Source: Aurantimicrobium sp. INA4
GTDB taxonomy: Bacteria; Actinomycetota; Actinomycetes; Actinomycetales; Microbacteriaceae
DNA: 64,000 nt
Direction: 5' to 3'
Assembly (NCBI RefSeq): GCF_027924525.1
Contig: NZ_AP027040.1
Location: 1,054,001-1,118,000 of the forward strand
Shown here: positions 47,251-56,345 of the stretch, piece by piece
How the letters are laid out: each line of letters opens with the position of its first letter
Position numbering within the stretch: the first letter of the stretch is position 1
Position numbers and translations under genes: made by a program
Notes under the pieces: generated by a model
Databases searched by the model: none
What the model saw: only the letters and a program-made list of their open reading frames with translations
Told to the model about the DNA's origin: nothing

Positions 47251-48576
47251 TTAGCTGAGGGTACCGAGCTGAACCTTCAGCGTCTGAGTCTTACCACCTC
47301 GGTTGATCACGACAGTTGCGTCTGACCCACCTGGGGCAGTGCGCACCTGTGCAGTGAGATCATTGGCATCAGTAATGCGGACACCGTTGAACTGGGTCAC
47401 AATGTCTCCAGCCTTGATGCCAGCCTTCTGAGCTGCACCACCATCAACTACTTCCTCGATGTATGCACCAACAGCGGTGCTTCCATCCTTGGCAGCTGCA
47501 TCAGATACCTGAGCGCCGAGGAGACCGTGAGAGGCCTTCTGCTTTTCTATCAGTTCGGTTGATACGCGCTTGGCCAGGTTGGAAGGCAGAGCAAAGCCGA
47601 CACCGATGCTTCCGGCCTCGCCACCACCAGCACTGGCAATGGCGACGTTAATTCCGATCAAGCGTCCCTTGGAATCCAGCAATGCACCGCCAGAGTTTCC
47701 AGGGTTGATTGCAGCGTCAGTTTGAATCACAGGGATAGAGATTGTCGTGCTCTGAGATTGTCCCTGTGAGGGTGTTTGCCCTTGACCAAAGTCGAAGTTG
47801 AAGGGGTTGTCGCTGCCACCAGAGTTGCCTGAATCAGATCCTGAAGAATCAGGAGCTGCAGAACTTGCAACCTGAATAGAGCGGTTGAGTGCAGAAACAA
47901 TTCCGGTAGTAACTGTTCCGGCCAGGCCCAGCGGAGCACCCAGCGCAATGGTCAGATCGCCAACGTTAAGTTTGCTGGAGTCAGCCCATTCAATGGGAAT
48001 GAATGGGCCGGTTCCCTTGATTTTCAGCACGGCCATGTCCACCGTGGGGTCTGTTCCCACAATGGTCGCGGGATAGATGTTGCCCTCGTTATCCTGAACA
48101 GTTATGTCAGCAGAATTCGATGCACCATCCAAGGTCACCACGTGGTTGTTAGTGAGGACATAGCCCTCTTCGTTCAGAATCACTCCGGAACCTGTACCGG
48201 CACCAGAATCACCAGTAACGGAAATAGTGACGACGCTTGGTGAGGCCTTGGCAGCAACAGCAGTTACTGCATTGACCTCGTCGGTGTCATTGATTGTGAT
48301 GCCTTGAACGGCAGTGGAAGATGCGGTTGTAGAGTTTTGCCCAGTGAAGAAGACAGCAGCTCCTGCACCGGCGATACCTCCAACGAGGGCAGCGGCGACG
48401 GCTACGGCAACTAGTGGCAGAGCTTTGCTCTGTTTGTCAGCCTGAACTCGTGCAGGGCCAACAAAGGTTTCAGGAATAACCTGCTCAGCCGCAGGTGCAG
48501 CGGGAGGTGGGGTTGAGCCTTCTCCGACCTTGGGGAAGAAATACTCTGGTACACCTTTATCGTTGTTCTCGGTCAT
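47251..48576 (-). CDS. HtrA/DegP-type serine protease with PDZ domain
   Basis: The 441-residue protein has a cytosolic Pro-rich N-terminus, one membrane span near 55-80 (ALPLVAVAVAAALVGGIAGAGAAVFF), a trypsin-like domain and a C-terminal PDZ domain (GGAAQKAGIKAGDIVTQFNGVRI). The triad is visible: His in TNNHVV, Asp in PTVDMAVLKI, Ser in NPGNSGGALL. A Ser/Gly/Gln-rich insert of about 40 residues precedes the Ser strand. It should handle misfolded proteins outside the membrane. The ATG at 48576 has an AAAGGAG site 8 bases before it, so the GTG at 48594 is less likely. Confidence 0.92.
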   Translation of the reverse strand: MTENNDKGVPEYFFPKVGEGSTPPPAAPAAEQVIPETFVGPARVQADKQSKALPLVAVAVAAALVGGIAGAGAAVFFTGQNSTTASSTAVQGITINDTDEVNAVTAVAAKASPSVVTISVTGDSGAGTGSGVILNEEGYVLTNNHVVTLDGASNSADITVQDNEGNIYPATIVGTDPTVDMAVLKIKGTGPFIPIEWADSSKLNVGDLTIALGAPLGLAGTVTTGIVSALNRSIQVASSAAPDSSGSDSGNSGGSDNPFNFDFGQGQTPSQGQSQSTTISIPVIQTDAAINPGNSGGALLDSKGRLIGINVAIASAGGGEAGSIGVGFALPSNLAKRVSTELIEKQKASHGLLGAQVSDAAAKDGSTAVGAYIEEVVDGGAAQKAGIKAGDIVTQFNGVRITDANDLTAQVRTAPGGSDATVVINRGGKTQTLKVQLGTLS

Positions 48577-48694
48577 GCGAGAAACTCCTTTCACGTCCCA
48601 TCAGCATTACCTATCAATCTGTGGGATTGCTATGGCCTGGCTGAATGTTGTCTGAGTGTTTGCTCAGCATGAAGAAACTCAGTGGAACGCCTCT

Positions 48695-49435
48695 TTAGGC
48701 TAACAGTGACTTCATGCCCAGATATTGTTTACGTTCTGGTTCACTGAGTTTTTCGATGGCGTATCTCAACATTGTTCGAGGCATTGTTGCGGCATATTTA
48801 TCGAGAAAACCTCGCAAGACGGCAACATCCCGAATCCCCACCTCGCGCAGCATCCACCCCGTGGCTTTGTGGATGAGGTCATGCGTATCGCTGAGCAATA
48901 TCTCACACAATCTCACAGTGGGATCGAAAATTCCCTGCCTGATCAAAGCGGCCGTAAACATCACTGCACTTCGTCGCTCCCACAGATTGGCTGATGAGGC
49001 AAGCTCTGTCAGCAGTTCCATGGAGTTATCAATCGATGTCAGATACCCGCCAACATAGGGAGCGCACGAATCAACTAAGTCCCAGTTGTTCACCCGTCCT
49101 TGCGCGACAAGAGCGAGATACACATCAAAGAGTTCGCCTTGCTGAACGAGACTTTTTGATCTCTTGAATTGACCAGCCAACACTTGAACAGCACACAAGC
49201 GAAGTTCGTGAATGGGCGATTGAGCCAACTCAACAATCTCTGCTGGTGAGAGATCACGAAAGTTCTTTCCCACCGCACGAACAACAGGAACACGAACCCC
49301 GATAAAGACATCGCCTTCACCGTATTCACCCGGACCTGTTTTGAAATAACGCTGAGTGTGTTCGGCAACAACAGAATCAGCGTGGCTTTGAATCTCTTCA
49401 ATAAGGGAGAGAACCTGAGGGCTGAAGCTCGTCAC
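48695..49435 (-). CDS. AlkD-like DNA alkylation repair protein
   Basis: AlkD glycosylases remove positively charged N3- and N7-alkylpurines using a HEAT-repeat fold. The 246-residue protein has the family motif VNNWDLVDSCAPYVGGYL near 115 (holding the catalytic Trp and Asp), ANLWERRSAVMFT near 148 with the conserved Arg, and HKATGWMLREVGIRD near 190 with the second Trp. All key residues known from Bacillus AlkD seem present. The start is GTG with TAGCGT 6 bases upstream. It stands alone between htrA and the secreted pair. Confidence 0.9.
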   Translation of the reverse strand: MTSFSPQVLSLIEEIQSHADSVVAEHTQRYFKTGPGEYGEGDVFIGVRVPVVRAVGKNFRDLSPAEIVELAQSPIHELRLCAVQVLAGQFKRSKSLVQQGELFDVYLALVAQGRVNNWDLVDSCAPYVGGYLTSIDNSMELLTELASSANLWERRSAVMFTAALIRQGIFDPTVRLCEILLSDTHDLIHKATGWMLREVGIRDVAVLRGFLDKYAATMPRTMLRYAIEKLSEPERKQYLGMKSLLA

Positions 49436-49441
49436 ACCATC

Positions 49442-49447
49442 ACGCTA
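49442..49447 (-). promoter_or_regulatory. -10 box (TAGCGT) of the AlkD-like gene
   Basis: TAGCGT is followed by GATGGT and the GTG start; no ribosome site is present. Confidence 0.5.
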
Positions 49448-49457
49448 CTGCACCCAA

Positions 49458-50306
49458 CTATCGACAGGTTTGAGAACCACGAGCATTACTGCAGTCCCGT
49501 GCTGCAAGGACCGTATCCGCACTTTGCACAGAGGTCACCACCGCAGTGGCAGCGCTCGACACTTCACCAGAAACCGGAATCCACGCTCCGCCACCAATTC
49601 GATATTCGACTCCATATCGAACTACAACAGTGGTGGTGAAGCTCCCCTCCTGACGATAGATGTGACTAGTTGCTGTGGGAGAAAACTCCCTCACTCCCAA
49701 AGCATCCCACCTAGCACCTGGAACAGCTGTGCTGTTTGTTGAACCATCGCCGTAGTTCCAGTCATAAGCATGAGGAGTAAACCTCACCTCTGCACTGCCG
49801 CCGAATAAACTTCCTCCCACCACGTGCGTTGATGCCCCAGCAATGAAGTTGGTATCAAGATTCACAACAGTCCACCCGCGGGGTTGAGAAACAAGTGAGG
49901 CTTGCTGAGGGACAAAGTTTGCAAGGTCCTCTATCGTGACGGGGTTGTAGTTTGCGGGTGTTACCGATGGGGGTGCAGGAGTTGACCTACAACTAGCTAC
50001 CGTCGCCAAACGAGCCATGCAGTTGAAAGTAATTGTTCCGTTGGGATAGTAAGGAACCTGCTTTCCGCTTCGACTAGGAGTAGTTGTCCTACTTGCAGGA
50101 GTCACAACCTCTGAACTTCCACCAGGAGTTGTCGACCGTGACCAAACGTCAACAGAGTTGTTATTTATCTGGGCGCCTGAACATAATCCCAAACGAACAT
50201 CGGCGCTGTTACAACCGTTGACTGCAAAACTTGTTGTCGAAATAGCCATTGATGAGGAGAAGCCAATAAGGCACCCAAGGGCTAGCAAAAGTTTTGACCG
50301 GACCAT
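49458..50306 (-). CDS. Secreted protein with a PKD-like region, unknown function
   Basis: The 282-residue product starts with a signal peptide (KLLLALGCLIGFSSSMAIS, cleavage near 28). The mature part has a Cys pair (GCNSADVRLGLC), a Ser/Thr-rich linker, another Cys pair (NCMARLATVASC) and a PKD-like beta segment: HAYDWNYGDGSTNSTAVPG, then SHIYRQEGSFTTTVVV. It ends with a Cys pair (DCSNARGSQTC). Even cysteine numbers suggest disulfides. I recognise no enzyme motif. It overlaps the upstream lipoprotein gene by 25 bases, so the pair is coupled. Confidence 0.75.
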   Translation of the reverse strand: MVRSKLLLALGCLIGFSSSMAISTTSFAVNGCNSADVRLGLCSGAQINNNSVDVWSRSTTPGGSSEVVTPASRTTTPSRSGKQVPYYPNGTITFNCMARLATVASCRSTPAPPSVTPANYNPVTIEDLANFVPQQASLVSQPRGWTVVNLDTNFIAGASTHVVGGSLFGGSAEVRFTPHAYDWNYGDGSTNSTAVPGARWDALGVREFSPTATSHIYRQEGSFTTTVVVRYGVEYRIGGGAWIPVSGEVSSAATAVVTSVQSADTVLAARDCSNARGSQTCR

Positions 50307-50812
50307 GTCTCACTGCCTGCGACAAGTAACTTGGATTTAGAAATGGAAAAAGTTACATACATTGGCCAACGATCCACTCGCTCTAGTGGAGTTACATCTT
50401 CACCAAATTCGTTGAAAACTCTAGATTGACTGCTATCTAGGCAGAGGTAAAAAGAAATATCTGACTGATCTTGACCAGCTTTGTGGAAAGTATCAAATAA
50501 CATTTCGCCAACAGAACGTAATCCACCAGAAGAATATGCTTCGAAGGAATTCATTTCTTGTAAGTATTGATCCTCCGAAACAAATGGCTTCAACCGCTCA
50601 GGGTTAGCCCCTCCATCTCGAGCAATCTGATCAGAAACAGATAGATACTCCGCATACGCGGCTTGTGCAGCAGCGAGTGCTTCTTCATCCGATGCAAAAG
50701 CCGGAGCTTGTTCAACTGCGGAGGAAGTTGGAATTGCCTGTGGTGTTGTGGTTGAACACCCAACAAGCGTGAGCGATGCAACAGATATCGCAAGGACAGG
50801 GAATAAACGCAT
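50282..50812 (-). CDS. Lipoprotein of unknown function
   Basis: The 176-residue product has a lipoprotein signal peptide ending in the lipobox LTLVGC (Cys 19), then a Ser/Thr/Pro linker, an Ala-rich helix (ASDEEALAAAQAAYAEYLSV) and a beta-rich end with two Cys (FYLCLDSSQ, GQNFC). Similar 'AEAAYREYLKVSD' helices occur in actinobacterial lipoproteins of unknown role. TAGGTT lies 6 bases before the ATG. It is coupled to the secreted PKD-like protein and may present or anchor it; that is inference. Confidence 0.78.
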   Translation of the reverse strand: MRLFPVLAISVASLTLVGCSTTTPQAIPTSSAVEQAPAFASDEEALAAAQAAYAEYLSVSDQIARDGGANPERLKPFVSEDQYLQEMNSFEAYSSGGLRSVGEMLFDTFHKAGQDQSDISFYLCLDSSQSRVFNEFGEDVTPLERVDRWPMYVTFSISKSKLLVAGSETWSGQNFC

Positions 50813-50818
50813 TCTGAG

Positions 50819-50824
50819 AACCTA
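50819..50824 (-). promoter_or_regulatory. -10 box (TAGGTT) of the lipoprotein/PKD pair
   Basis: TAGGTT is followed by CTCAGA and the ATG; no Shine-Dalgarno sequence. Confidence 0.5.
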
Positions 50825-50876
50825 GCGATTAAGAATCAGGAGGTTCCTGAGTTATCCACATCACAAGTTAAACGAA

Positions 50877-50905
50877 AGTGGGGAGAGCCATAGGCTCTCC
50901 CCACT
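50877..50905 (-). terminator. Terminator after the NCS2 permease gene
   Basis: AGTGGGGAGAGCC and GGCTCTCCCCACT form a perfect 13-base-pair stem with a 3-base loop, 15 bases past the permease stop. On the minus strand TTCGTTTAAC follows; T-rich sequence on the other side may allow it to work both ways. Confidence 0.85.
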
Positions 50906-50920
50906 TCTGGTTTCTCTTGA

Positions 50921-52420
50921 CTAGCCGCCGAAAGCTGCAGTCAATGGTGCTGAGAGGAAGTACAGCACGAATCCTGCTGCAACGATCCAGAGGATGGGGT
51001 GAATTTCTTTACCCTTGCCTGCGAATGCGCGGACGACCACCCAGGTGATGAAGCCAATACCAATACCGTTTGCGATGGAGTAGGTGAAAGGCATCATGAT
51101 GATGGTCAAGAAGGCAGGGAACGAAATGCTCCAGTCCTTCCAGTCAATGTCAACAACCTGAGACATCATGAGTGCACCCACGATAACCAGTGCAGCAGCA
51201 CCAACCTCGATGGGGACAACAGAAGTCAGAGGTGCAAAGAACATTGCAACCAGGAACAGCACACCGGTGACGATGTTAGCCAGACCGGTGCGAGCACCAC
51301 CGGCAATACCGGAAGCAGACTCGATGTAGACGGTGTTGGACGAGGTTGAGGTGAAACCACCAACAACGGCACCAGCACCTTCAACAACCAGTGCGGACTT
51401 CAGACGTGGGAAGTTTCCGTCCTTGTCAGCAAGGCCAGCCTGCTTGGACAGACCGGTCATGGTTCCCATGGCGTCGAAGAAGTTCGAGAACACGAGGGTG
51501 AAGATGAGCATGATTGCAGCAAGTGCACCAATGCGCTCAAACGATCCGAACAGGTCTACTTCACCGATGGTTGAGAAGTCAGGAACCGCAACAATGGAGG
51601 GTGGCAGACCCGGTGCAGTTGTATCCCATCCGAACGGGGTTAGGAAATCGCCGGCATCACTGAATTTCTTTCCTACCTTGAAGATTGACTCCGCAATGAT
51701 TGCGATGACGGTGGTTGAGATCAGACCAATCAGGATTGCTGCACGAACGCGCAGAGCCATCAGTACGGCAATGGTCAGTACACCAATGATGAAGATGGTG
51801 GTGGGTAGGCCAATTCCGTGATCAGTTCCAACACCGAGTCCAACAGGAACTGGACCGACGTCGGTGCGACGAACAAGACCACCGTCAACAAGACCGATAA
51901 ATGCAATGAACAGACCGATACCTACGGTGATCGCTGTCTTCAAAGCAGGAGGAACTGCGGTGAAGATCATGGTTCGAAGACCAGTCACGGCGAGAATCAG
52001 GATGATGATACCGTCGATGACGACCAGACCCATGGCTTCCTGCCAGGTGACATCCTTCACGATGGTGACCGCGAGGAATGAGTTAATACCCAATCCAGCT
52101 GCGATTGCGAATGGCAAACGCGCGACGAAACCAAATGCGATGGTCATCAAACCAGCAGCCAGAGCTGTTGCACTGGCTACTGCCTGGGGTGCGAACTCAA
52201 AAGCTTCTGCGGATCCGCCACCGATGACGTTTCCGTTAACGTCGGGGCTGAATGCCAAGATGATGGGGTTCAGGATGATGATGTAAACCATCGTCATGAA
52301 GATGACGAGACCGCCACGGAATTCGGTACCAATTGTTGATCCACGCTTGGTGATTTCGAAATAGCGATCGAGTGTTGCTGCGAAGCCAGACTTCGGCTTC
52401 TCGGTGGTCGACGACGACAA
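50921..52420 (-). CDS. NCS2 family purine-type permease (AzgA-like)
   Basis: The 499-residue protein is a nucleobase:cation symporter with about 12-13 membrane segments. It has the AzgA-branch traits: RGGLVIFMTMVYIIILNPIIL near the N-terminus, LGINSFLAVTIV, FSNFFDAMGTMTGLSKQAGL and SSSNTVYIESASGIAGGARTGLANI. These point to adenine, guanine or hypoxanthine uptake rather than uracil. The start is a TTG with AAGGAG 6 bases before it. The 170-base gap upstream holds two similar 15-base repeats that could bind a regulator. Confidence 0.9.
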   Translation of the reverse strand: MSSSTTEKPKSGFAATLDRYFEITKRGSTIGTEFRGGLVIFMTMVYIIILNPIILAFSPDVNGNVIGGGSAEAFEFAPQAVASATALAAGLMTIAFGFVARLPFAIAAGLGINSFLAVTIVKDVTWQEAMGLVVIDGIIILILAVTGLRTMIFTAVPPALKTAITVGIGLFIAFIGLVDGGLVRRTDVGPVPVGLGVGTDHGIGLPTTIFIIGVLTIAVLMALRVRAAILIGLISTTVIAIIAESIFKVGKKFSDAGDFLTPFGWDTTAPGLPPSIVAVPDFSTIGEVDLFGSFERIGALAAIMLIFTLVFSNFFDAMGTMTGLSKQAGLADKDGNFPRLKSALVVEGAGAVVGGFTSTSSNTVYIESASGIAGGARTGLANIVTGVLFLVAMFFAPLTSVVPIEVGAAALVIVGALMMSQVVDIDWKDWSISFPAFLTIIMMPFTYSIANGIGIGFITWVVVRAFAGKGKEIHPILWIVAAGFVLYFLSAPLTAAFGG

Positions 52421-52515
52421 ACCGTTCTCCTTTTTGAAGTAGGGATGAGGGAACTACAGCTTTCACAATATCGTGGCTGAGAATTTGCCTAGAGTTTTTT
52501 ACCGGAAAGTCTTAA

Positions 52516-52562
52516 CCACTACTTGAAGTGAATTTCCTTCAGCCATACCACTACATGTGGTG
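52516..52562. promoter_or_regulatory. Candidate operator: two similar 15-base repeats
   Basis: CCACTACTTGAAGTG (52516-52530) and CCACTACATGTGGTG (52548-52562) match at 12 of 15 positions and start 32 bases apart, about three helical turns. Each is a partial palindrome (CACT…AGTG, CACTACATGTGGTG). They lie between the divergent permease and hydrolase genes; the second covers the hydrolase -35 region. Confidence 0.45.
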
Positions 52563-52577
52563 ATTGGCGGCCTAACG

Positions 52578-52583
52578 TAGTCT
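52578..52583 (+). promoter_or_regulatory. -10 box (TAGTCT) of the alpha/beta hydrolase gene
   Basis: TAGTCT is followed by GGTTCT and the ATG at 52590; leaderless type. Confidence 0.5.
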
Positions 52584-52589
52584 GGTTCT

Positions 52590-53483
52590 ATGAGTTTTTC
52601 GAGTCCCGCAAACGGTATTGACCTTGAATTTCAGGGAATCACTCCAGATAAGCAGCTCCCCGAGCATGCCCAGCGAGGACACGTCACAATCAATGGATAC
52701 GAACTGGCCACTATTCACATCGACGCAATTGGGCCCGTTCGAGGCACAGCCTTACTCGTTCCCGGTTACACCAGCTCGGCAGACACCTTCAACTGTATTC
52801 TCGAGCCTCTTGCCCGTCGCGGATATAACGTTGTGTCCTTCTCGCAACGTGGACAACAACTTTCCCAGGGACCCAGCGATGTTAGTGAGTATTCACTGGA
52901 AAGACTTGGCGCTGATATCCATGAACTGATCACCACAATGAACTTGAGGCAGCGCGTTCACCTCTTGGGCCACAGCTTCGGTGGTGTGGTTTCTATCGAG
53001 GCAGTGCTTCAGAACCCCAAGGCTTTTGCATCCTTAACGATGTGGAACTCTGGCCCTGAATGCATGGGCGGCGATATCGAGTCCCAGCGCCACGCATTGC
53101 TGGAATATGGCCCCCGTGCTTTTTATCTCTCCACCCGCATTGCTGCCGGCTTGGATCCCGACGCAGATATCAAGGGTGAACTGAACGTGGTCGAGCAGTA
53201 TTACTACGACCGTTTGATGGGAACCAACCCCGCTCAACTAGAAGCTGGAATCACCATCCTTGCCAACCAGGTAAACAAAACTGCACAGCTCAAGGCCACT
53301 GGCGTTCCCGTTTTGGTCTCCCACGGCGCCAACGATGACGCGTGGCCAATTTCGATGCAACGGGAAATGGCTGAAGAACTAGAGGCTGACTACTGGGTTA
53401 TCGCACATGCTGGACATTCCGCTCACGCAGATCGTTCCCACACATCAGCCGAGTTACTCGCCACCTTCTGGGACGAACACTAA
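52590..53483 (+). CDS. Alpha/beta hydrolase
   Basis: The 297-residue protein has the alpha/beta-hydrolase fold: LLVPGYTSSADTF as oxyanion region, the nucleophile elbow LLGHSFGGVVSIE (Ser near 131), a late Asp in SHGANDDAWPI and the catalytic His in AHAGHSAHADRS. A cap domain lies between. It resembles monoacylglycerol-lipase or S33-peptidase-like enzymes, but the substrate is unknown. No signal peptide is seen, so it acts in the cytosol. It ends 3 bases before the convergent ZIP transporter gene. Confidence 0.87.
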   Translation: MSFSSPANGIDLEFQGITPDKQLPEHAQRGHVTINGYELATIHIDAIGPVRGTALLVPGYTSSADTFNCILEPLARRGYNVVSFSQRGQQLSQGPSDVSEYSLERLGADIHELITTMNLRQRVHLLGHSFGGVVSIEAVLQNPKAFASLTMWNSGPECMGGDIESQRHALLEYGPRAFYLSTRIAAGLDPDADIKGELNVVEQYYYDRLMGTNPAQLEAGITILANQVNKTAQLKATGVPVLVSHGANDDAWPISMQREMAEELEADYWVIAHAGHSAHADRSHTSAELLATFWDEH

Positions 53484-53486
53484 CAG

Positions 53487-54218
53487 CTAGGCAATGGTGT
53501 GAATCACCAGGCTGGTAAGGAAACCAAAAGTAACCAGCAGGCCTGTGTAGTTGTGAGCTTTACGGAACGCCTCAGGAATCATGGTGTCAGCAACCATGGC
53601 CAACATAGCTCCCGCAGCTAACGAAGTAATAAAACCGGTGGTTTCTGCAGGCATATCCGAAAGAATCGTGTAACCAGCGAGGCTGGATAACGCCGCGGCC
53701 AGGGCAATCCCACCCCAAAGGATGAACACGAAACGGGGTGAACGGCCAGCTTTTTTGAGTTCAGCAGTACTGGAGAGACCCTCGGGAAAGTTCGAAATAA
53801 CAACAGCGATCAAGATGGGAAGGCTCACGCCCTGACCACCCACCATAGATAATCCCAAAACGAGCGACTCGGGAACGCCATCCAAGAGCGCTCCCACGGC
53901 AATACCTACACCGGTTCCCGGTTGCTCACCGGTTCCACGGCGATTACGTGCATTTCTGTAATCAAGGAAGATATTCACGAAGACATAAATCACAGCACCG
54001 ACAGCAAAGCCAGAAATGCTTGGCCACAGCCCCACCTCTGCAACAGCCTCACCAACGAGGTCAAAGGCCAATGCAGAAATCAGCACGCCGGCACCAAAGG
54101 CCATGACGCTGGCAACATATTTGAATGGAACGTTGATAAACCACGCAACGAGCGCGCCTACAAAGAGGGCACCTCCAGCAAGAAGGCCCGCTCCGGCAGC
54201 GGCCAGCCAATCAAACAT
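53487..54218 (-). CDS. ZIP family divalent metal transporter
   Basis: ZIP proteins move Zn2+ or other divalent metals into the cytosol. The 243-residue protein has eight hydrophobic segments and the two signature helices: GALLDGVPESLVLGLS (TM4) and SNFPEGLSSTAEL (TM5), whose Asp, Glu and Asn residues form the metal path. The histidines often found in these helices are absent (DGVPE instead of HxxPE), so metal choice is uncertain. TAGCCT 6 bases before the ATG overlaps the stop codon of the upstream helicase gene. Confidence 0.87.
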   Translation of the reverse strand: MFDWLAAAGAGLLAGGALFVGALVAWFINVPFKYVASVMAFGAGVLISALAFDLVGEAVAEVGLWPSISGFAVGAVIYVFVNIFLDYRNARNRRGTGEQPGTGVGIAVGALLDGVPESLVLGLSMVGGQGVSLPILIAVVISNFPEGLSSTAELKKAGRSPRFVFILWGGIALAAALSSLAGYTILSDMPAETTGFITSLAAGAMLAMVADTMIPEAFRKAHNYTGLLVTFGFLTSLVIHTIA

Positions 54219-54224
54219 GACTAC

Positions 54225-54230
54225 AGGCTA
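54225..54230 (-). promoter_or_regulatory. -10 box (TAGCCT) of the ZIP transporter gene
   Basis: TAGCCT is followed by GTAGTC and the ATG. Its TAG is also the stop codon of the helicase gene, so it may be chance. Confidence 0.35.
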
Positions 54231-56345
54231 TGCGTATTGAGATTCGATTGCACGCGTCAAGATGTGCACGAGAGCATCAAGCTGAATCGAGTCTTGCGAA
54301 CCAGGCTCAAGTTCTTCGCCCTCAAGTGCACGGGCCGCGAGTCCACGCTTACTATCGATGAGCTCTGCGATCTTCGCGTCGATGGTTTGTGCAGCGATGA
54401 TACGCCAAGCGGTAACAGGCATTTCTTGACCAATACGGTGTACGCGGTCAATAGCCTGGGTCTGCTCTGCAGCAGTCCAGGACAGTTCAGCCAACACCAC
54501 GTTGGAAGAGGCCTGCAGGTTCAAACCAACACCGGCAGCAGTGAGCGAACACACGGCAACCTGGACAGAATCATCCTTGTTGAAAGCATCAATTGCTTCT
54601 TGGCGAGCAGCGGTGGACTGGTCACCACGTATAGAAACAGATTTGATTCCCTGAGCGGCAAACGCGCGTTCTGCCGTGTCCATGACATCAATGTGCTTCG
54701 CGAAGAAGACCACCTTGCCCACTGATCGAGCAAGCTGGGCGGCATAGTCGGAAGCAAGTCCGGCCTTAGCCTGACCAATCTTGCGGACCATGGTGAAGAC
54801 GTTATCTCCGGTCTTCTGGCCCTTAGATTCGTCAAGTTCCTGCTGCGCCACCATACGGATCAGTTCTGAGGTGGAACCGCGGAAGTTTCCGGAGACGGTC
54901 AAGCGCTTGTAACGCTCGAGCAAACGGTGAGCCAGTTCTGCCTCAGCAGCCTTGATGGAGTTACCCAGCTCATCATCGAGTTCAACAGGGAGATCAACCA
55001 CACGCTTTGCTGGAAGATCTTTCGCCACGTCAATCTTGCGGCGGCGAACAATACCCATGGAGACGACGGTCTCTCGTGCTGCAGCATAGAAGCCTTGGTC
55101 CGCTGGAGTGAGGCCTGTTGCTTCGAGTTTGGCAGTGAGTTCAGCCGAAGGCTTCTCTCCTTCAATCCAGCCGAGGAACTTCCAGATAGCACGGAAGTCA
55201 TCAATGTCATTGATCAGTGGTGTTCCTGTCAGAGCAATACGCAGTGGGTCGTGGCCAGGAGTGCGTGCCACGATCCGCTCCGACAGCGCCAATACGTGCT
55301 TGGAACGCTGAGAGGTGAGGTTCTTGATGAAGTGAGCCTCATCAACAACCATTCCCTTGAAGCCCATCTGGCCAATCCACGATAGGTGACGGTCAAGAAC
55401 TTCGTAGTTGACAATAAACACATCTGCGAAGGCATCTACATCGGTGCCATCACCGTGAATCACCGTGGCTTTGCGACCAGGAATCCACCGCTCTACTTCA
55501 CGAGCCCAGTTCATTTTCACCACGTTGGGCACAATTGCCAACAGCGGGAAGGCGTTTGCCACGGATGCAGCGATCAAACTCTGTGCAGTCTTTCCCAAAC
55601 CAGGCTCATCGGCGAGCAGGAATGTGCGGTGGCCTTCACGAACGCTCTCGATAAAGCGAATCTGGTGGGGCATGAGTTCTCGCCCGGGAGGCGAGTAGCG
55701 GTCAAACTTGGGAACCTTGGGCATTTCCATGCAGGCAGATCCCCCACCAGCACCTGTCTCAAAAGATTTGAACAGAGGACCTAACAGTTCCCAGTTCGAT
55801 AAACGAAGAACTGGAATAGATCCGGTGGAAACCTTGCTGAAATCAGGTTCGAGGAAAGGGTTGGATTTGAGACGAGCCTTCACTGACTGAGGAAGGACCT
55901 GCTTCTCTGCCAGTTCTGGCGCAAACTCTTCGACAGGCTTAGGGACCTCGGTGGTGATGATGAGATCTTCGGGGTTGATCTCCGCACCAGATTCAACAAG
56001 CCAGTCCCGGCGCATTTTCTGCGCCACAGGACTGGTGGCGTGGTCTACTTCGAGAAGTTGAATCAGCGAGGTGTCACGCGCAGCTGTTTTAGCCAAGATG
56101 GTGGCCACACCATCAAGGCGTTTGAGCTGTTCTGCTCGTGCTGAATCAGTGAGGCTGGTGTCAGCTTTGACACGTGCACGCTCCTCACGGACGAGAAATG
56201 CGATGACCTGAAACTTGGTGCGGTTGGTTGGTCCAACCTTCTTACCTGTTTGTGCCTTGGCCTCAACTTCGCGAACTTTGCGAGCGAGGATAGGGATTAA
56301 CCCAGAGTTATCCAGGGTGTTACGACGAGTGCCTGTGCGGGCCAC
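54228..56345 (-). CDS. SNF2-family DNA translocase
   Basis: The 705-residue protein has an N-terminal helical region of about 230 residues, then the SNF2 ATPase: MPHQIRFIESVREGHRTFLLADEPGLGKTAQS (Q and Walker A), VDEAHFIKN (DExH), LTGTPLIND, and in the second lobe VVFFAKHIDVMDTAERAF, SLTAAGVGLNLQASSNVVLAELSW and AIDRVHRIGQ. It is close in layout to SMARCAL1-like enzymes that reanneal DNA; the target is unknown. The frame opens at 56417, but the GTG at 56345 has GGAG 5 bases before it and gives a basic N-terminus (ARTGTRRN). The 147 bases upstream show no clear promoter. Confidence 0.87.
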   Translation of the reverse strand: MARTGTRRNTLDNSGLIPILARKVREVEAKAQTGKKVGPTNRTKFQVIAFLVREERARVKADTSLTDSARAEQLKRLDGVATILAKTAARDTSLIQLLEVDHATSPVAQKMRRDWLVESGAEINPEDLIITTEVPKPVEEFAPELAEKQVLPQSVKARLKSNPFLEPDFSKVSTGSIPVLRLSNWELLGPLFKSFETGAGGGSACMEMPKVPKFDRYSPPGRELMPHQIRFIESVREGHRTFLLADEPGLGKTAQSLIAASVANAFPLLAIVPNVVKMNWAREVERWIPGRKATVIHGDGTDVDAFADVFIVNYEVLDRHLSWIGQMGFKGMVVDEAHFIKNLTSQRSKHVLALSERIVARTPGHDPLRIALTGTPLINDIDDFRAIWKFLGWIEGEKPSAELTAKLEATGLTPADQGFYAAARETVVSMGIVRRRKIDVAKDLPAKRVVDLPVELDDELGNSIKAAEAELAHRLLERYKRLTVSGNFRGSTSELIRMVAQQELDESKGQKTGDNVFTMVRKIGQAKAGLASDYAAQLARSVGKVVFFAKHIDVMDTAERAFAAQGIKSVSIRGDQSTAARQEAIDAFNKDDSVQVAVCSLTAAGVGLNLQASSNVVLAELSWTAAEQTQAIDRVHRIGQEMPVTAWRIIAAQTIDAKIAELIDSKRGLAARALEGEELEPGSQDSIQLDALVHILTRAIESQYA

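Noticed and set aside
50999..51821. Plus-strand open frames opposite the NCS2 permease, rich in Asp, Asn and His
   Set aside because: The composition is what the complement of a hydrophobic membrane protein gene gives; no start signal.
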